Assembly (NCBI RefSeq): GCF_000731315.1
Contig: NZ_HG938353.1
Coordinates: 1,922,001-1,986,000, forward strand
Length of the DNA stretch: 64,000 nt
From: Neorhizobium galegae bv. orientalis str. HAMBI 540
GTDB taxonomy: Bacteria; Pseudomonadota; Alphaproteobacteria; Rhizobiales; Rhizobiaceae
Direction: 5' to 3'
Shown here: piece after piece, positions 9,566 to 16,894 of the stretch
Layout of the letters: each line of letters starts with the position of its first letter
Position numbering within the stretch: the first letter of the stretch is position 1
Made by a program: the position numbers and the translations under genes
The notes under the pieces: model-generated
Database searches by the model: none
What the model was told of the DNA's origin: nothing
What the model saw: the letters and a program-made list of their open reading frames with translations, nothing else

Positions 9566-9904
9566 TTAGTGGACGTCGAATGTTCCGGTGAGCGTGGTCT
9601 CCGAGAGGATGTGGCTGCGAGCCTCCTTCCACATGGCCTCGATCCCCGCTCTGTCCGGCACCTTGATGTTTGGGACATCGAGGGCTGCGAGACGGAACTG
9701 ATAATGGTGCAGGCCGTGGCCTTTCGGCGGCTGCGGGCCGTCGTAACGGGCGTTGCCGAAGTCGTTCTCCGAGACGTGAAGAACCGCCCCTAGCACATGC
9801 CAGGCAAGCTGCCGGTCAAGCCCTTGATCGGCCATCAGATCGTCCAGCCATGTATGGGTGGTTTGCAGCGTCTTGTCGAAGACGGCGATACCCGAAGCAC
9901 TCAT
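9566..9904 (-). CDS. Chimeric DUF2267 / PEBP (YbhB) fusion protein
   Basis: 112 residues from two unrelated parts. Residues 1-43 (SGIAVFDKTLQTTHTWLDDL, then DRQLAWHVLGAVLH) are the start of DUF2267 proteins. Residues 44-112 (NDFGNARYDGPQPPKGHG, then HHYQFRLAALDV, ending in HILSETTLTGTFDVH) are the C-terminal half of YbhB/YbcL, the bacterial phosphatidylethanolamine-binding fold. The join lies near base 9776. Each parent is incomplete: the N-terminal part of YbhB and the C-terminal part of DUF2267 are missing. The frame is intact and a GGAGGTG site precedes the ATG. The likely origin is an in-frame deletion joining two neighbouring genes. It may be non-functional. Confidence 0.75.
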   Translation of the reverse strand: MSASGIAVFDKTLQTTHTWLDDLMADQGLDRQLAWHVLGAVLHVSENDFGNARYDGPQPPKGHGLHHYQFRLAALDVPNIKVPDRAGIEAMWKEARSHILSETTLTGTFDVH

Positions 9905-10005
9905 GGTTTCACCTCCATGATGATGGTTCGAATCCCCCCAACCGGTCGGCGAGACGGAAGTTCCGAAGCCAATCCTAAAAATGCACGGACAGCTCATCGC
10001 CTTCA

Positions 10006-11055
10006 TCAGGCGTCCGATGTGCCTTCTTCCTCGACGAATATTCCCCATGCGGCAATGAAGAGGGCGGCAACCAGCGGTCCGATGACGAAACCGTTGATGC
10101 CCACAAGCGAGATGCCGCCGATAGTGGAAATCAAGACCACATAGTCGGGAAGCTTGGTCTCTCTGCCGACCAGGGGCGGCCTCAGAAGATTGTCGACAAG
10201 GCCGATGACCAGGGCGCCGACAGCAACCAGCACGATGGCCTTCAGCCAAAAGCCGGCAAGCACCAGGTAGACGGCCGCGGGCATCCAGATCAAAGCGGCG
10301 CCGACCGCCGGCAGCAGCGACAGGAAGCTCATCAGGACGCCCCACAACAGGGCCGGCTCCACGCCGAGGAACCAGAACGCAACGCCGCCGATTGAACCCT
10401 GGATGATGGCGATGATGATATTGCCCCGCACGGTCGCATGGATGACCGCGGTGAATTTGGAGGCGAAGCGAAGGGTATGCGCGTCGCTGAGAGGGAGCGC
10501 CCTTCTGACGGTGCGGGCAAGCAACTGGCCGTCCCGGAACACGAAGAACAGCAGATAGAGCATCACGCCGAAGGTGACGAAGAACTGCAAGGTGTTCTGG
10601 CCAAGGCTCAAGGCGCGCCCCGCAAAGAAACCTCCGCCCTGCATCAGCGCCGGGGAGATGCGATCCTGCAACGCACCGAAGCTATCCAGCTCGATCCGTT
10701 CGAGCCAACTGCGGACGAATAAGGGGAGCGCTTCCTGGAGCTCCTGGAAAAACCTCCGCACATCGATCTCGCCGTTGTCGATACGTTGGTAGAGGAGGTT
10801 ACCCTGTTGGACGAGCGAGCTGAGGACGACCAGCCCCGGAATGATGACGACGCAAAGGCAGATCAGCACGGAGAGCGCTGCAGCGGCATTTTTCCGCCTG
10901 CCCAGCAGCGCTTCCATACGCAGGTGAAGAGGAAAGAAGATGATGGCGAGGACGACGGCCCATAATATCGCCGAGTAGAACGGCAGGACGACGGCGACGA
11001 ACGCGATGGTCACAAGGACCAGAAGCACATAGAAACTGACGCGCTGAAGGGGCAT
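10006..11055 (-). CDS. AI-2E family transporter (TqsA/PerM-like membrane protein)
   Basis: 349 residues with about eight membrane helices: a pair at the N-terminus (VSFYVLLVLVTIAFVAVVLP), one near 65-85, then a soluble stretch and a block of five or more helices. The conserved segment FWLGVEPALLWG-like (FWFLGVEPALLWGVL) and GLVDNLLRPPLVG are typical of the PF01594 family. Members export autoinducer-2 in a few species or act as Na+/H+ antiporters; the role here is not determined. AAAGG precedes the ATG. It is followed by the chimera gene on the same strand. Confidence 0.88.
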   Translation of the reverse strand: MPLQRVSFYVLLVLVTIAFVAVVLPFYSAILWAVVLAIIFFPLHLRMEALLGRRKNAAAALSVLICLCVVIIPGLVVLSSLVQQGNLLYQRIDNGEIDVRRFFQELQEALPLFVRSWLERIELDSFGALQDRISPALMQGGGFFAGRALSLGQNTLQFFVTFGVMLYLLFFVFRDGQLLARTVRRALPLSDAHTLRFASKFTAVIHATVRGNIIIAIIQGSIGGVAFWFLGVEPALLWGVLMSFLSLLPAVGAALIWMPAAVYLVLAGFWLKAIVLVAVGALVIGLVDNLLRPPLVGRETKLPDYVVLISTIGGISLVGINGFVIGPLVAALFIAAWGIFVEEEGTSDA

Positions 11056-11206
11056 TCGACCTTTCCGCTTCGAGACTGCGTCGATGGTAACACAGATGCG
11101 GCCGCAGCGCTCGGCTCCCGGTTCTTACCCTCCTGTCGAATTTGCGTCCACGGTTTCACGACCGCCGCATAAGCGGCAGCCGTCGTCTGAAGCCGTGCAA
11201 TACCCG

Positions 11207-11734
11207 CTACTTGTTCAAGTCCTTGGCCATCTGCAGATGATGTTCGAGCGCCGGGGCAGTCTTTGCCGCCCATGCCTTCAGGTCGGCATTCTCACCTTCC
11301 TTGCCATATCGCTTGAACAAGTCGACGGCATCCTCATGGGCGTCTTCCTGATCCGAATGATACTGCTTGGTGAACTTTGCGCCTTGGAGGCCCTTGAGCT
11401 TGTTGAGCGACTTCGTTTGCGCGTTGGTCATCGCGGTAGGCAGTTTGGCTTTCACCTTGCCGCCGTCGACAAGCTGTTTCAGTTCCGTCGTCGTCTTCTG
11501 GTGGTCCTGAATCATCTGCTGCGCAAACGTCTTCGTCGGCGCATCGGCCCGTTCAGCGGCCAGCTTGCTGGACTCGATCTCGAACATGTCGCTGGTTGCA
11601 GCTTCCGTCACGAAATCCTGGGTCTTCGGAGCAACGCCCACGAGCGAATTGACACCTGATTTCTCTGCCGCGGACTGTGCGAACGCCGAAGTCGTTACCA
11701 TCGCCATGGCAGCCATGAGTGCGATCTTCTTCAT
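11207..11734 (-). CDS. Periplasmic DUF4142 domain protein
   Basis: 175 residues. A signal peptide (KKIALMAAMAMVTTSAFAQS) precedes a helical domain of the DUF4142 type (FVTEAATSDMFEIESSKLAA, then FAQQMIQDHQKTTTELKQLV and HLQMAKDLNK at the end). Such proteins are ferritin-like in fold prediction and often linked to stress loci, but no biochemical role is known. The ATG at 11734 follows AAAGGAGA. Just upstream the ribosome-site segment is duplicated (separate entry). Confidence 0.85.
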   Translation of the reverse strand: MKKIALMAAMAMVTTSAFAQSAAEKSGVNSLVGVAPKTQDFVTEAATSDMFEIESSKLAAERADAPTKTFAQQMIQDHQKTTTELKQLVDGGKVKAKLPTAMTNAQTKSLNKLKGLQGAKFTKQYHSDQEDAHEDAVDLFKRYGKEGENADLKAWAAKTAPALEHHLQMAKDLNK

Positions 11735-11775
11735 GAAATTCTCCTTTCGCATCAAGGAATTCTCTTTTGCATCAA
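11735..11775 (-). repeat. Tandem duplication of the ribosome-site segment
   Basis: Two adjacent near-copies of about 20 bp (11735-11755 and 11756-11775) lie before the DUF4142 gene. On the minus strand both read TTGATGC-AAAG(G)AGAATT. The copy next to the ATG has the stronger AAAGGAGA; the distal copy has AAAAGAGA and the start ends in an in-frame ATG of the proximal copy. Confidence 0.6.
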
Positions 11776-11990
11776 CGCGAACAACGCATTCCTCCTGTTG
11801 TTCCAACACCTACGGAAAATCTCGTTTCGATCCCGGAAAGGCTGAAGGCCATGGCACAAAACGGCCTCTTGAGTGTTTGGATGCTCAATGGAGGCTGAAA
11901 TGAGCACTGAAAAGCAGACGACCGGCTTGAACGACAGGCCCAAGAACGCGCCGATCGGCCAGACCGCCGAAGGCTTGCCACGATCCGGCA

Positions 11991-12281
11991 TTGGAGAGCG
12001 GCGATGCGACGCACGGGCGGCTGGTATTTACGGCAGGCAGCTGCGCCGCTTGCCACGCAACGCCGGGCCAGCCGGACCCACTGAAACTGGGCGGCGGTCT
12101 GGCGCTCGCCTCTCTCTTCGGAACCTTCAGGGTTCCCAATATTTCCCCTGATGCCACCGACGGAATCGGCTCGTGGTCGGTCGCCGACCTGGCGAACACG
12201 CTGATCGCCGGCGTCTCTCCGGCAGGTCGACACTATTATCCGGCCTTCCGCATCCCTGATAATCACTGTTCGTTGAGATAA
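11991..12281 (+). pseudogene. Cytochrome c fragment (N- and C-terminally truncated)
   Basis: A frame starting at a TTG encodes about 85 residues of a class I cytochrome c: heme site SCAACH preceded by DATHGRLVFTAG, followed by LGGGLALASLFGTFRVPNIS and ADLANTLIAGVSPAGRHYYP. This pattern belongs to membrane dehydrogenase cytochrome subunits. Similarity stops after PAF near 12246 and the frame ends in unrelated residues. No signal peptide or ribosome site is present upstream. The usual three-domain protein is about 400 residues, so this is a remnant. Confidence 0.7.
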
Positions 12282-12448
12282 GCCGCCAGATGTCGCGCCT
12301 CGGCTTCGGAAATGCCGGTCGTCGGCATCGCCGTCCTTGGCGAGAACCGTTGCGGGGATACGATCCACTGGACGAGGTTGTCAGGCGTATTGTTGATCAC
12401 GCCGCCGATATAGACGCGCTGCCGCAGACCGGTAAGCGTAAGGGCCAC
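12263..12448 (-). pseudogene. C-terminal fragment of a second cytochrome c
   Basis: On the opposite strand, about 60 residues read VYIGGVINNTPDNLVQWIVS, then PRTAMPTTGISEAEARHLAA and a normal C-terminal end. This is the methionine-ligand part of a cytochrome c of the oxidase-linked kind. The heme CxxCH site is absent, and an in-frame stop lies a few codons upstream of the GTG at 12448. It meets the plus-strand fragment head-on within about 20 bases. This is gene debris from deletion or inversion. Confidence 0.65.
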
Positions 12449-12657
12449 TTGGGAAACCTAAACGAGGTGTCTTGTTCGGTTCTGATGTCATTGTGAAACG
12501 CGGTTGGACTGGGCTAGCTAATAACTTGGCTCCGCCGCCGTAGTTCCATGCCGCGGGAACTTAGTTCGACAAGGGCCTCGGCCCCCTATCAGAGCCACTT
12601 CCGAGCCTTGCGACTGGGGGCCTCGCTGCGGCGGCCAGCACCAAAGCGGGCTCCACC

Positions 12658-12990
12658 TCAACCAAACGCGATGTCTTCGGCCGAACGTTCCATATCCTGC
12701 CGACGATGCTTTTTGGGACGTCCCTTCCCGGCCAGCATGAAATCAAGCTCCGTTGCGAACGGTCCGAACCGGTCGATGAGCCGCTGGGCCTCCTGGGCAC
12801 TCAAGCCATAGTTTTTTACCAGATCCTCCTGCGTATATTTCGCTCTGGCGTCGTTTTCGTGCGGGTGGGAATTTGTCGCCTTCTCCGGCAGACGATCAGA
12901 TGGCGCTTCGAAGGTCGGCGTGACAGGACTGGCTGCGGACGGCACTGCAGGATGTGAGGCGGAAACGGGGTCTTTCGGTGGCTGCTGCAT
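12658..12990 (-). CDS. Small hypothetical protein (DUF3606-like)
   Basis: 110 residues. The N-terminal half is rich in Pro, Ala and Ser and looks disordered. The C-terminal half (YTQEDLVKNYGLSAQEAQRL, IDRFGPFATELDFMLAGKGR) forms a short helical unit reminiscent of DUF3606 proteins. A basic tail GRPKKHRRQ follows. AGAGAAG precedes the ATG. No enzyme motif is visible. Similar small proteins are frequent in rhizobial accessory regions; function unknown. Confidence 0.55.
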   Translation of the reverse strand: MQQPPKDPVSASHPAVPSAASPVTPTFEAPSDRLPEKATNSHPHENDARAKYTQEDLVKNYGLSAQEAQRLIDRFGPFATELDFMLAGKGRPKKHRRQDMERSAEDIAFG

Positions 12991-13164
12991 GACTTTCTTC
13001 TCTTTCGAAAGTCAACAAGACAGAGCCGAGATAGTTCCAGACCGATATTCACCGGGCTCGATCGCAGAGCGGCGCAGCCATCGGTGCGCAATGCCGATGG
13101 CGACAGCAAATTGTCGGTACGTGACGCTGGAAGGCGGCCGGATATGCCCTCCCCATATCTCGGC

Positions 13165-13467
13165 TCACTTTACGCAGCCGGCCGATGCATTGTTTTGATT
13201 TGGCCTGGAATTGTCCTTGGCTGCCTGTGCGGGGTCGCACTTGTTCGGCGGCTGGCGTGTATCGCTATTGGTGCTGCCTGTTTGAGTCTGGTCGAGACTT
13301 CCGCCTGTGCCAACGGTCGGTCCGCCTGCGTCTCCCGTATTGCCCGGTCCGTCGACGGCTCCCGTGGCGCCACCTGCGGCATTGCCGGGGCTCGGTGTCG
13401 TTTGAGCGGTCGCGCTGCCGGCCATGAAAAGAGTGACGATGATGGCTGTGGCTATGAGCTTGGTCAT
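13165..13467 (-). CDS. Secreted low-complexity hypothetical protein
   Basis: 100 residues. A clear signal peptide (TKLIATAIIVTLFMAGSATA) is followed by a Gly, Thr, Asn and Asp-rich stretch without predicted fold, and two cysteines near the C-terminus (KCDPAQAAKD and AGCVK), which could form one disulfide in the periplasm. A GAGAG-type site precedes the ATG. I do not recognise a family. Confidence 0.6.
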   Translation of the reverse strand: MTKLIATAIIVTLFMAGSATAQTTPSPGNAAGGATGAVDGPGNTGDAGGPTVGTGGSLDQTQTGSTNSDTRQPPNKCDPAQAAKDNSRPNQNNASAGCVK

Positions 13468-13572
13468 GTGAGGTCTCTCGGTTGCTGCTCGAACCGAACA
13501 AAGACCTTGGCTTCCGGTTCCAGCAACGACAGCCAGCCTTCCGGAAGCAGGACGGATTTTATCGATAACGAA

Positions 13573-13618
13573 GCCGAGGCCGGATCGCGAAAAATCCTCG
13601 ACGAGATCCGGCCTCGGC
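13573..13618 (-). terminator. Strong hairpin after the SRPBCC gene
   Basis: A 14-bp perfect stem (GCCGAGGCCGGATC paired with its complement) around an 18-base loop lies 22 bases past the SRPBCC stop. It lacks a U-run. It probably ends or stabilises the SRPBCC transcript before the secreted-protein gene. Confidence 0.5.
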
Positions 13619-13639
13619 CGGTTATTCGATCCCGATGCC

Positions 13640-14083
13640 TTATTCGTTGATCTCGGGCTCGACGACCTTTGCGAGGTTCCGCAGCGACTCCTGCCAACCG
13701 AGATAACAAGCCTCGGGCGGGATGACGTCCGGTACGCCTGCCTGGGTAATATTGACCTCGGTGCCAACGGAAACCTTCTTCAGCGTCACCGTGACTTCCA
13801 TTTCGCCGGGCAAGTTGGGGTCATCGAATTTGTCGATGTAGCGGAGGCGTTCGCCTGGAACGAGTTCCAGATATTCGCCGCCAAAGGCATGGGTATTGCC
13901 CGTCGTAAAGTTCCTGAAAGACATTTTGAACTTTCCGCCGACAGTCGGTTCAAAGTGATGGACAGTGCACAAAAAGCCGTTGGGCGGAAGCCATTTGGCG
14001 AGTGCGTCAGCCTCGATGAACGCCCGATAGACCTTCTCCGGGCTGGTCGCCAGGACGCGATGCAGGCTTATGGTATTCGGCAT
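13640..14083 (-). CDS. SRPBCC/AHSA1-type domain protein
   Basis: 147 residues covering one START/Bet v1-like domain: RVLATSPEKVYRAFIEADAL, KWLPPNGF, then GGKFKMSFRNF and the C-terminal helix ACYLGWQESLRNLAKVVEPE. This is the activator-of-Hsp90-ATPase-1-like family, which binds hydrophobic ligands. Many rhizobial members occur beside ArsR regulators, but none is adjacent here. Function unknown. Confidence 0.8.
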   Translation of the reverse strand: MPNTISLHRVLATSPEKVYRAFIEADALAKWLPPNGFLCTVHHFEPTVGGKFKMSFRNFTTGNTHAFGGEYLELVPGERLRYIDKFDDPNLPGEMEVTVTLKKVSVGTEVNITQAGVPDVIPPEACYLGWQESLRNLAKVVEPEINE

Positions 14084-14251
14084 AGTCGTGATCCTTTATG
14101 AATTGCCGTGGACGACTCTAAGGACGAACGGGATTTTGCCAATCCGACATCGGATCGATTTTTTTTGGCGCAGGAATTACCCGGGTGTTCCGGCTGCAGG
14201 GCTGGGCCAAGCTCGCCTGCCAAGGCAGGTTATCGCCGCAAGGGCAGACTG

Positions 14252-15142
14252 TCACCTGAATGCTTCGAAGATCAATCCTCGCAGCCAGCGATGGGCAGGG
14301 TCCGCGTCCATGCGGGGATGCCAGGTCTGCGCGATCGAAAAGCCAGGCGTCGACACTGGCAATTCGAACATCTGGGTCTGGTCTGCACCCCCCGCCTGGC
14401 AATACGAGCGCGGCACCAGCCCGACAAGATCAGATGCCGCCGCAACGGCAAGCACCGCCGGATAGCTCGGCACCACGAGATGGACCTTTCGTGAGAGGCC
14501 CAGTTCGGCAAGCGCTTCATCGACCGGCCCCGCGAAATGTCCTCGTCTGGAGGAGATCACATGTCCGCACGCCGCATATCGCTCGGCGGTTATCGGCGTA
14601 GCTTTGAAAAGAGGGTGACCTAGCCTCGCCACGCCGACAAAGATGTCCTCAAACAGGGTTTGGCCGCGCAGCTCCGCGCCATCACCGGAAATAACGCCGA
14701 TGTCCAGGTCAATCGCAGCATCTCTCAGAGGCTGAATTTCCTTGTTCGGCTTCGGCACGAAGCGCAGCCGTATCCCCGGCGCGGCATCCGTCACGGCAAC
14801 GCTGAGGCGCGCGGCGTGCAGGAGCACGAATGCTTCGTTGGCACGGATCGTAAAGTCGCGTCGGAACTCCCGGATTTCGATGTCTTGTTGCGGACTCAAC
14901 ACGGTCTGGACCGCCGTCGTCAGCGACCGCACTTGCTCGGCGATCGCTTCGGCATGCGGCGTCGCGACCATTGCCCGCCCCGCCGGGACAAGAATGGGAT
15001 CACGCAATGCCGTCCTCAACCTCGACAGTGTCCGGCTCATCGCCGACGTGCTCAGCCCCAGCCTGCGCGCAGCACCCGACACGCTCCGCTCGCGAAGCAA
15101 TCCATCCAGAGCCAATAGCAGGTTGAGGTCGAGATCAGGCAT
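14252..15142 (-). CDS. LysR family transcriptional regulator
   Basis: 296 residues. The DNA-binding domain reads DLNLLLALDGLLRERSVSGA, then ARRLGLSTSAMSRTLSRLR, the NodD/SyrM-like style of LysR start. The effector domain follows to the C-terminus. The ATG at 15142 is chosen since residues further up resemble no family. It is divergent from the MFS exporter with 119 bp between starts and a LysR-type box at 15195-15209, so it probably controls that exporter. Confidence 0.88.
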   Translation of the reverse strand: MPDLDLNLLLALDGLLRERSVSGAARRLGLSTSAMSRTLSRLRTALRDPILVPAGRAMVATPHAEAIAEQVRSLTTAVQTVLSPQQDIEIREFRRDFTIRANEAFVLLHAARLSVAVTDAAPGIRLRFVPKPNKEIQPLRDAAIDLDIGVISGDGAELRGQTLFEDIFVGVARLGHPLFKATPITAERYAACGHVISSRRGHFAGPVDEALAELGLSRKVHLVVPSYPAVLAVAAASDLVGLVPRSYCQAGGADQTQMFELPVSTPGFSIAQTWHPRMDADPAHRWLRGLIFEAFR

Positions 15143-15194
15143 GATGTCGAACCTAGCGAGGTATGGCGTATGGCGCAAGAGTGAGTTGCATGTG

Positions 15195-15209
15195 TTGCGT
15201 CTGGCGCAA
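15195..15209. promoter_or_regulatory. LysR-type binding site between regulator and MFS gene
   Basis: TTGCG-TCTGG-CGCAA is a perfect inverted repeat that contains a T-N11-A core at 15196-15208, the usual LysR box. A related half-site TGGCGCAA lies about 30 bp away at 15171-15178, closer to the regulator gene. Confidence 0.55.
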
Positions 15210-15261
15210 ATGTAAGCCTGCGGATATCGATGGGGAAGCTCAACGAACCGGTGTTTCTCCC

Positions 15262-16635
15262 ATGTCCGTAACGTCACCCGCAAACCTTGCCCACGATGGC
15301 TTGACGTCACCCCGAAGGTACCTGGCGGTCGCAGTGCTTTTGACGACGCTCGTCCTCGTCGTGCTGGATGGAGCGATCGCCAATGTCGCGCTGCCATCGA
15401 TCGCCGCCTCGCTCGGGGCCGATGCCAGCGACACTGTCTGGGTCGTATCAAGTTATCAGCTTGCCGTGCTTGTCGCACTTCTGCCCTGCGGCGCGTTGGG
15501 CGAAATCCATGGCCCGCGGCGCGTATTCCTGATCGGCGTCGCTCTCTTCACGGTGGCTTCGGCAGCATGTGCCCTCGCCGGAAATCTTCCCGTTCTCGTG
15601 GCTTCCCGATTTGCGCAAGGGCTGGGTGCAGGCGCGATCATGGCCCTGGGCATGATGAACCTGCGCTTTGCCGTGCCGCACCGGCTGTTCGGAACCATTA
15701 TCGGCCTCAATGCGATGATCATCGCGATTTCTTCCGCCGCAGGGCCAGGTGTTGCCGGAGCAATCCTTTCCGTCGCCGATTGGCCCTGGTTATTTGCCGT
15801 CAATGTGCCGCTGGGCCTCATCGTCCTTTTGTGTGGCGGCTTTCTGGGTCACCTGCCAGGGGTGAAGCGGCACCTGAATGCTGCCGTATTGGTCGCCAAC
15901 ACGCTGATGTTCATATTGTTCTTCTCCGGTGCGGACCGGATAGCCAGCGAACCGATCAGCGGCTCGATCCTGATCGTCGGTTCCATCCTGTGCCTTCGCG
16001 TGCTGCTGCGCCTTGAGCGCAAGAACGAGACGCCGATTGTTCCGACCGACCTTTTGGCCAGGCCAGCCTTCCGGCTTGCGATCATCGCATCGGTATCGTG
16101 TTTTACCGGTCAGATGCTCAGCTATGTCGCGCTGCCGTTCTACCTTCAGCACACCCTGCATATGTCACCGGTTCTGGCGGGACTTTACATGGTGCCCTGG
16201 CCCGCCGCGACGATGGTCGCGGCGCCGATTTCAGGGTGGCTGGCCAATCGCGTCAAGACGGCGTGGCTTTGCGCTTCCGGGGGCGGGTTGCTGGCCGCAG
16301 GCCTCCTCGTCGCGGGCCTCTCTCCTTCCGATCCAAGAGGAATTGCCTTTTTGGCCGGCACTGTCCTCGCTGGAATCGGTTTTGGCCTGTTCCAGACGCC
16401 GAATAACCGAACTCTACTTCTGTCCGCGCCGAAAGCACGCAGCGGTGCTGCGGGAGCCATGCAAGGCACGGCACGCCTCCTTGGTCAAACCTTTGGCGGT
16501 ATCTCCATGTCAATCATTTTCCAGACCATGCCCCTATCGAGCGCACCGAATATCGCGCTCGTTCTGGCCGGCATCTGCGCGATTGTCTCCGGCCTGGTCA
16601 GCTTGAGCCGCGTCCGCTTCGAGGTGGTTGAATAA
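15262..16635 (+). CDS. MFS transporter, DHA2 (14-helix drug efflux) family
   Basis: 457 residues with about 14 membrane helices. The first helix carries LVLVVLDGAIANVALPSIAA, the motif of EmrB/QacA/SmvA exporters with the D-x-x-I-x-N-V-A-L-P pattern. The A-motif-like loop is GALGEIHGPRRVF. It likely exports a toxic organic compound by proton antiport. The ATG at 15262 is preferred; longer starts add cysteine-rich residues unlike the family. The ribosome site is poor. Divergent LysR control is inferred. Confidence 0.88.
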   Translation: MSVTSPANLAHDGLTSPRRYLAVAVLLTTLVLVVLDGAIANVALPSIAASLGADASDTVWVVSSYQLAVLVALLPCGALGEIHGPRRVFLIGVALFTVASAACALAGNLPVLVASRFAQGLGAGAIMALGMMNLRFAVPHRLFGTIIGLNAMIIAISSAAGPGVAGAILSVADWPWLFAVNVPLGLIVLLCGGFLGHLPGVKRHLNAAVLVANTLMFILFFSGADRIASEPISGSILIVGSILCLRVLLRLERKNETPIVPTDLLARPAFRLAIIASVSCFTGQMLSYVALPFYLQHTLHMSPVLAGLYMVPWPAATMVAAPISGWLANRVKTAWLCASGGGLLAAGLLVAGLSPSDPRGIAFLAGTVLAGIGFGLFQTPNNRTLLLSAPKARSGAAGAMQGTARLLGQTFGGISMSIIFQTMPLSSAPNIALVLAGICAIVSGLVSLSRVRFEVVE

Positions 16636-16826
16636 GGCACCGAGTGCTTACAAAAGGAGAATGCCGCGTTGAACGGTGAGCGACCGCAATGGGTCGCAGG
16701 CAGAAGATCGCCCGCCTTCGGAATGTGCCAGGAACAGGCTTAGTCGGGCAGTCCCGCAGGGCGGCGGCCCCCGGCCGGTCAAACAGCCAGATCAGAGCCT
16801 TGAAAAAGCAATAGAATCCGGCGACT

Positions 16827-16844
16827 ATATTAGCTGGCTAATAT
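16827..16844. promoter_or_regulatory. Perfect palindrome upstream of the Na/Pi cotransporter gene
   Basis: ATATTAGC-TG-GCTAATAT is a perfect 8-2-8 dyad about 51 bp before the cotransporter start, AT-rich in a GC-rich gap. It does not match a Pho box. It may be an operator; the regulator is unknown. Confidence 0.4.
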
Positions 16845-16894
16845 CTTGCGGCACTTGTCCGGCTTTCCCATCCGACTGTTTTTACGAGAATGCC

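Noticed and set aside
11873-12151. Plus-strand frame starting STEKQTTGLNDRPKNAPIGQ as an N-terminus of the cytochrome
   Set aside because: It is in a different frame from the heme-site fragment, has no signal peptide, and most of it is a shadow of the cytochrome remnant.
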